Positions 58,035 to 64,000 of a DNA stretch of 64,000 nt are shown here, piece by piece. The stretch's first letter is position 1. The number at the start of each line of letters is the position of its first letter. This stretch comes from Amphirosellinia nigrospora (Eukaryota > Ascomycota > Sordariomycetes > Xylariales > Xylariaceae), in contig SCHM01000003.1 of NCBI GenBank assembly GCA_004123355.1, positions 8,079,058 to 8,143,057 of the forward strand. Reading direction: 5' to 3'. A program made the translations under genes and the position numbers. Under the pieces are notes generated by a model. That model did no database searches. It was not told the DNA's origin and saw only the letters and a program-made list of their open reading frames with translations.

Positions 58035-58744
58035 ATGGCGGGAGGACCAGAGACCCATGAAGCCACGGCCGAGACCTCAGCTTCGCCTCCCTCATATGAG
58101 GAGAGCTGTATCAGGCATATGCCTGGGGCGTACCCACTTCCACAACAACAACCGGAACCGGCGATGAGGGGAGATCCCTACCGAGAAAGCGAGCAGCGCC
58201 ACTCGATTTCGTTTGGATTCTGCCCGATCCTTCTGACTTGACCCTGAATCAAGACTGGGCAGCCAAGCTGATGGTTAAATGCCGCGACGTCCCTCGCCTC
58301 ATGCGGGAAGGCTTCCATTGGGACGGTGCGAATGTGATAAGAGAAGAAGGTTATATCGACCTCGACTTCAGACACGCTCATCGTCGTAGAGACGGCAAGC
58401 GCTGGTCTAGTACTAGACACTACTTCCTCGAAGACTTGCAGCAACCTCCACGCTGGGTCGCTACGATCGAAGTCTTTGCGCTAAAAGCAGAAACGCTGTA
58501 CCAGTTCGACGTCAATCAACTGTCTAGGGAAAGTATGCAGTGGGCAACAGCTCTTAATCCAGCTTCTGGACACTACATATATATTGGCATTGCTCTTATT
58601 CTGACTCGTGGTTCAATGCAATCTATGACGACATGCCCTTGGAGGGCTGGTGGCCATGGCCGAGGAAGAATTAGGCGATATGATGGGGACAGAAAGAAGG
58701 GATACTTGGCGACACACTTTGTTACGCTCCTGGGCATTCCCTAG
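58035..58744 (+). CDS. Orphan protein with a PPxY motif
   Basis: Not a recognised family. I chose ATG 58035 (MAGGPETHEATAETSASPPS) over upstream in-frame sequence without an ATG. The N-terminal part is disordered and carries SPPSYEES, a PPxY motif of the kind bound by WW domains of Rsp5/Nedd4 ubiquitin ligases, and a Gln/Pro stretch. One slip near 58200 leads into LPDPSDLTLNQDWAAKLMVK, LMREGFHWDGANVIREEGYI, DLDFRHAHRRRDGKRWSSTR, YFLEDLQQPPRWVATIEVFA and LYQFDVNQLSRESMQWATAL, a mixed alpha/beta folded region, then a polar end with stop at 58742-58744. Possibly lineage-specific. Confidence 0.5.
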
Positions 58745-59818
58745 GTAGCCATTGACGGGCGACGCACTACCAAATTGAACAAGTCTACCTACATGCAGTA
58801 GTATGGGAGTAACTGCATTATTATTCATTCGATGACCTTCTTCCCCTTCTTTCTCGTCAAGATGAGATATTATAGTTTCCCGTGCAGTGGGTGACAAATA
58901 TAGCCCACCTATGTAACTTCTATCCTTAGAGTTATGATGCACGTGCTTGCTAGTATATCCAAGGGACATGTAGAAAGTGCTCTGACCAACCGCCAGTTTA
59001 TATCTCCCCCGTGAGTGATGGGACTGTCTCTCTTCTCTTTTTCTTTTTCTCTAACAACGCCAACCTCCTCCTATCTATAAAAAAAATCACTATCAAAATC
59101 AATACAAACAACAACTACCAATATGGATTCATACTTTTTCAGTACTATCGTTATCCATTCGTTATCCATTGCGCTCTAAGCATCTATACCATAGCGATAT
59201 TACATTATTATACAATAATATCTCTTGCAAAGTACGTGTATCCAGCTTAATTACCTGCTCCGAAACATTCGGTTCTAACAACGTCACTCTATCTAGCTTC
59301 GCTACCGTCGCCGAACTCCGCCAACAGCGAAATGGGCAGTTCCAGATCAATTCACTCCGGCCTGCGAATTCCCTGACCTTATAAGGACTTGTTTTTTCAA
59401 TCATGATCGACTCGAGAAGGTCGACAATAAGCTGTTCGAAGACGATCAGCCCACTTGAACCTACTACTGGATTGGATTCGTTCAAGGGTACTCCGGCAGC
59501 CTCCCGGCCCCGAGCCAGCCCCAAGAGGTCTCCTCCTCGAACACACAAATGTCAGTAGTAATAAGCTCATTTGAATGTTGAGAGTCAGCATTATTGACTT
59601 CTTGTGTAGAGAGAATGGCTACACGGCGGGAGGGAAGAGGGAAACCAGACGACTGCCGAATCCCCCAAACGCATGCTATCATTATGAGATATATCATAAT
59701 TAGCGCGGCTTGTTTCTTGTACGTGCTAAAGAGGTGTTATCACATGTTTCTTCTGCAAACGAGGCATTGCCAGCCATTGTCACAAGGGCTCAGATGGAGG
59801 GCTTGGAATAGTTTAATT

Positions 59819-59912
59819 GAGTAATAATCAACTAAATAATAATCAAATAAGTAAGAATCAACTCAGTAATAATCAAATAAGTAGGTAATAACCAACTAAG
59901 TAATAATCAACT
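59819..59912. repeat. Imperfect A/T-rich tandem repeat, unit about 15 bp
   Basis: About six degenerate units related to agtaataatcaacta and aataatcaaataagt follow one another without spacer. Confidence 0.8.
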
Positions 59913-59974
59913 ATCACACCAAAGGTGCCATGGAAATCTATCTTCTCTATTTCTCCAGGCAGATGTAACGGTAT

Positions 59975-60049
59975 CTTAGAGACACTGTCTCTAAGACAGT
60001 GTCTAGTAACTAGACCTGTCCTCAAGACGTTGTCTTGAAGACAACGTCT
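59975..60049. repeat. Cluster of nested palindromes
   Basis: First unit: 59975-59995 is a perfect palindrome (10-base arms CTTAGAGACA/TGTCTCTAAG, one central base), and AGACACTGTCT pairs again with AGACAGTGTCT three bases further on. Second unit: TCAAGAC-gtt-GTCTTGA at 60022-60038, with AGACGTTGTCT again pairing with AGACAACGTCT after a 3-base loop. The two units share architecture, spacing and the AGAC/GTCT and GTCTAG ends. Confidence 0.9.
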
Positions 60050-61977
60050 AGTATACGACTTAGATTAGTCAATCAACAACTTCAGAATCACCAGACTCCA
60101 CGCTATCAATTGGTAGCTAGCGACAAAGGTCGCCGACCTCCCCCTTTCTCTTAATTACGAAACCCTCCGCCCATCGCAGAAGTGTTATTTTTCTAGACGA
60201 CCTGCCTCGATCGAGCTGACGAGCAGAGGTCCAATCTATTCTGGCAGTAGTATTCAGCGAGCTCCGTGCGAGATTCGTGAAACAGCCATGAAGATGAGAG
60301 TAAACACCCTTAGTGTCAAACGCCACAACAATACTATGATAGCCACTTTCATTCTCAGCTTGGCACATTTTAGACTCTCATATTGTCGTCTTCGTTGGGA
60401 TCTCGACTTGTCCAGCCTGGAAGCACCAGAAATAACTATCGCTTTATCGCCTAGGAAATTCTTACGGCAGGAGTCCTCCCAAAGTAAGTACATATCCCGT
60501 CGCACATGTCTTCTAGCTTCCCTTATGTATGTTCAAACATACCCCTATGCGACGAGAGAGTGATTGACTAGCAGATCTGGTATATGCAGACTAAACCCAG
60601 GAATCTGCTTTTTATAACAGCTTCATGCTTTTGCTTGGTATACCAGACAGTTGCTCATGCGTCATCAATAAATAGGGCCTCAAAGCTTCACCATGAAATT
60701 GAGAGCGACGGTCACGTACAATACACCCAGGACATTAACATCTAGCATCAGTCGTGTCACATACGCGCCTATCGCATGAGAGCAATAACGAAATAAATCC
60801 CAAAATGCGACCTTCCCTTCATACCTGTGTCATATCAAGGATCCTTCCTCACACCCCGCGTTCCCCATACTATACATAAGACAGACAGCCGCTCGCTGCT
60901 AGGATATAAGCAGTATACCGGGGGGCACAACATTGCGTACGCCCTTCCACCCCCGCTCGAAAGTAAGCTTACCGTCGTCACACCAACACTAAGCAAATTG
61001 CATCGCGAAAGGATCGCATCCTCCCAAATAATGCCGATCCTCACACAGCAGCAGCAGCGAGCGTCCTATCTCGGAAACGAGATCGGGTAAACAACGACCC
61101 GTACGGCGTTTACGGCAGGTATGTATTCGTCACCTCGCTAAGTAGCTAGGCAACGCGAGGTCTCAGCTCTTCGAGTGCAGGATTTCTCATGCATGGTACG
61201 AAGCTAAGGAATGAGGTGCATTAGCTGAACGAAGATGTACAACGCCGTCTACTACTGTAAGTAAATGAATGATTCTGATCTGTGTTAGACTTTCGATAGT
61301 GGAGGAGGTGTCACGTAAGAGACTTTTTTTCTTTTTTTCATTTGTTGTGAGTGCGGAGGACCTTGCATCCGGAATCCTAAAGCGTCCCAGCTTTTTCTTC
61401 GCTTGCATGCAATCAGATCCCCACATGGTACTGGGAGCTATGGTGCCGGGGCAAAGCTAGCTGACATCACTTCCAGCTTCTACTTTGGGCATTGATTCAG
61501 AATGTGTGACCAATGAAATGTGAAGATCCCCCCTACAGTGCCCTTATTTGGATCAGTCTTGAATCTGAAGTGGTGCAGCATAAGGGAAGCTAAGTCGCGC
61601 ACTAGTCGGCGCCATCACAAGGCTAACCTTTGGAAGTTTCGATCTATAGAACTAGGGTGGAGGCGTCGGGTCACATACTACGATAATGTTTATGCACGCT
61701 TTTATCATTCGCCACTGAGGTAGAGGTCACCCAAGGCTCCAAGTAAATGTTCCTTTGCGAAATGGTCAAGGTCAATTTATGCGATGAAATGCTCATGGAA
61801 ACGCGATAATAGTGAGGATTCGGGATCCAAATAATCTAATATGTTCTATAGTGGATATAACCCTAACATAATACAAAGCAATAAAGAAGTAGGCATACAT
61901 ATGTGATGAATTAAGCCATTCATTCATGAGTAGTTTCCCCAAGGGGAATATTATCATCCATCATATCTCTCATCCCT

Positions 61978-64000
61978 CTATTTCTTGCCAGAGAGGATGA
62001 CGGCAGAGGCCTTCTCAGCAATCATTAGGATAGGAAGCGAGATGAAGGTACCCGGGATCTTGGGGAAGACTGAGGCGTCAACGACACGAAGGCCGGAAAC
62101 ACCACGGACGCGGAAGTTACTATCGAGGACAGCCATGGGGTCGTTGTCGGCACCAATGGGGTTGGAGCACGAGGCGTGATGTCCCCAAGCTTCCTCGGTG
62201 ATCCACTCATGGAGCTGGTCGTCAGTGGTGACGTTGGCAGGAGGCCACCACTGGACGGGTAGTCCATCGACATCAGGGGTGTTGGCGTAGAATGACTGAG
62301 CCATGCGGATACCTTCGACGAGGGCGTTGGAGTCCTTGTCAGCCTCTTCCTTGGTCAAGCCTTCGTACAAGCTGTGGAAGGTGATTAGAGGGACGTCACG
62401 AGGGTTGGCAGACTGTAGTTGAACCTGCAAATATCGGTATTAGCTTCTGTCTCGTTTTAGAAAAGGTAGGTCTTCCTTACAGTGCCGGCTCGGTTACGGG
62501 TGTGAGCCTTGAGGATCAACCATGACCAGTAGTTCTTGAAGGTAGGGTAGCGGCGTTGGAAGAGTATCCGGGGTAAAATCCGTTAAAGGTACCGGGGAAT
62601 CCACCGATCCACAGATCTTGCTCTCCATCCTCGGAGTAAGACGAGGTCCAGAAAGCGCCGAAGTAGTTACCGCTGGAAGCGTAGGGACCCTTGGCAGCAC
62701 CCTTGTTGGCGGGGTCGACGTACTGAGTCCAGCACGGGTCATCTTGAGTACCGAGGAAAGTGCAGTCGATGATGCGGGTGAAGTTGGTAGGGAACTGGGC
62801 GTTGACACTGACTTCCAGACGATCCTGAAGGTTAGTACCGACACCGGGGAGATCCTTTACAACAGGGATGCCGAACTTCTGGAGCCTTTTTCGAGGGTGT
62901 TAGCGGGGTAGATCATTTTGTGATGGGGAGAAAATATTGGGACTCACTCTTCCTTGGCACCAATACCAGACAGCTTCAGAATTTGAGGGGAGTTGAAGGC
63001 GCCACCAGCAACAATGACTTCCTTAGTAGCCTTGACGGAGCCAGGCTTGCCACCATCGGTGGTGCTGGCACGAGGATCAGCTCGGTAAAGAGACTGGCCG
63101 TAAAGGTACTCGACACCGTTGGCCTTGGCTTGCCGTTGCAAGTCTGGTTGGCGAAAGTAACCTTGGTAACTAGCGTGTTCAGAGCGACGTCAAGACGGTA
63201 CTTCTTGGACCCATCGGCTTTGGTGGCCGTGGCAGTGTTGTACACGTAATCACGGGGAGATGAACGGCGGTAGTTAACGTTATCGATGGTCTCGGGCAGA
63301 CGGGCGAACATCTTGGCAGTGTCACGATCAGGAGCAGCCGAGTTGGCGTCGTGAGTGACAACATTGGCATAAGCGTCAGTAATCGGCTTGGTCATGTTCA
63401 AGGGCAACAACTCCGTGTACGGGTCGATACCAGCCTTAACAGCAGCGGCGATGGTCTGGTTGAGAGCCAAAGCAAGAGCGTCAACGGCATGAGCGTCGAC
63501 TCCGAAGCCCCTGGCGGCACCAATGATGGAAGACATCAGCTTGATATCTTGCGCAGCAATGCCCTCAGGGTTGATGTTAAGGTTAACATAGCCGGAGTGT
63601 CCGTGTGTCTTGTCGTTGGGCAGGTACTGGGCATTCTCGAGCTTCTCGTAGTATTGACGCATGTTGGAAGCTCCAAGAGGAATCGCCGTGATGTTGGCAA
63701 TAGCCCAAATCGTTCTTGGTAGGAAGCAGGCCAACGAGAGCATTGTGCTCTGTGCAGCCACCCAAGCCACCGTATCGAGGGTAGAAGTTTCCGAGGACAG
63801 TGGAGCCCTCAGGGGGACTTTGGCCACTGTAGTACTCGCCATCGGGTGTCAAGTACGAGAGCTTGCGGTCCTTCAAGGCCTGGGCCTCATCGGCGTAATG
63901 GTGGGTGAAGAAACCCCAAGTAACCTCGTTCCTTTCGGAGGCCGGGTTGGCCAAGGCAGGGGAATCGACCTGTCGCAGGTTGCCGTAGTCACCACCGGCA
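61978..64000 (-). CDS. GMC oxidoreductase (glucose-methanol-choline family), N-terminus beyond window
   Basis: FAD-dependent oxidase or dehydrogenase of small alcohols or sugars, often secreted in fungi. The FAD-binding N-terminus lies beyond the right edge. Visible from the right: THHYADEAQALKDRKLSYLT, FYPRYGGLGGCTEHNALVGL, WAIANITAIPLGASNMRQYY, NYRRSSPRDYVYNTATATKA, TKEVIVAGGAFNSPQILKLS (second GMC signature) and GIGAKEE, ending at donor gtgagt (62948). After intron 62947-62886: LPGVGTNLQDRLEVSVNAQF, DLWIGGFPGTFNGFYPGYSS; intron 62480-62425; then VQLQSANPRDVPLITFHSLY, WGHHASCSNPIGADNDPMAV (catalytic His), LRVVDASVFPKIPGTFISLP (second catalytic position usually His/Asn in P-x-x) and stop at 61978. 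Frame slips at about 63707 (A/T run), 63125 (C/G run) and 62558; all domains persist. Confidence 0.9.

Larger units (their letters stand above)
58745..61977. other. Gene-poor stretch (3.2 kb) with tandem and palindromic repeats
   Basis: No conserved protein recognised on either strand. It includes A/C/T-rich sequence at 59040-59240, tandem repeats at 59819-59912 and a palindrome cluster at 59975-60049 (separate entries). Short frames near 59250-59390 and 60290-60560 have no motifs. Confidence 0.45.

Noticed and set aside
59011-59390. Short open frames in A/C/T-rich sequence
   Set aside because: Composition explains the openness; no conserved motif on either strand.
1-64000. Search for CRISPR arrays, rRNA, retroelements, Polinton-like or other virus-derived genes and secondary-metabolite clusters
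   Set aside because: No arrays of spaced repeats, no rRNA signatures, no reverse transcriptase, integrase or capsid motifs, and no polyketide or peptide synthetase domains were seen.

Overview
This is nuclear DNA of a filamentous ascomycete (Pezizomycotina, most likely Sordariomycetes). Genes are short and broken by 50-150 base GT-AG introns. The families are fungal: HET domain, LysM effector, Clr5 domain, DUF1774, Iml2 and a GMC oxidoreductase. Intergenic spaces are 0.3-3 kb and gene order is mixed-strand, as expected of a eukaryotic chromosome. There are no operons, CRISPR arrays or rRNA genes, and I recognised no retroelement or virus-like element.

Layout. 1-8.7 kb: a broken M20 metallopeptidase, an intron-bearing tRNA-Glu, an HD-domain nucleotidase, a conserved but unnamed gene and a GFA/CENP-V protein. 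8.7-16 kb: a decayed Fe2OG-oxygenase-like gene, a HET-domain gene and a broken zinc metalloprotease. 16-25 kb is the housekeeping core: Iml2, the proteasome subunit Sem1, phosphoglycerate kinase and an Mpv17-family membrane protein. 25-43 kb is accessory-like: small secreted proteins, a membrane-anchored lectin-like gene, unrecognised remnants, a truncated HET gene head-to-head with a tail-only member of a fungal-specific family, a short-chain dehydrogenase and a LysM protein. 43-57 kb: a HIRAN-SNF2-RING (Rad5/HLTF-like) repair helicase, cysteine dioxygenase, a Clr5-domain gene, a DUF1774 membrane protein and a mitochondrial-type holo-ACP synthase. 58-64 kb: a PPxY-containing orphan, a gene-poor stretch with tandem and palindromic repeats, and a GMC oxidoreductase that runs off the right edge.

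The main caution is that many otherwise well conserved genes, including the essential phosphoglycerate kinase, carry isolated one-base frame breaks, very often inside short homopolymers. This looks more like uncorrected sequencing or assembly error than biology. I therefore separate genes whose only fault is this kind of slip (called CDS) from genes that also carry a nonsense change, lost catalytic residues or truncation (called pseudogene). The genes share no obvious pathway. Themes that recur are extracellular or host-facing proteins (LysM, small secreted, lectin-like), self/non-self recognition (two HET loci) and basic metabolism.

Limits: everything was read by eye. Splice sites were chosen by GT-AG rule, frame and remembered family similarity. 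No alignment or search was run.
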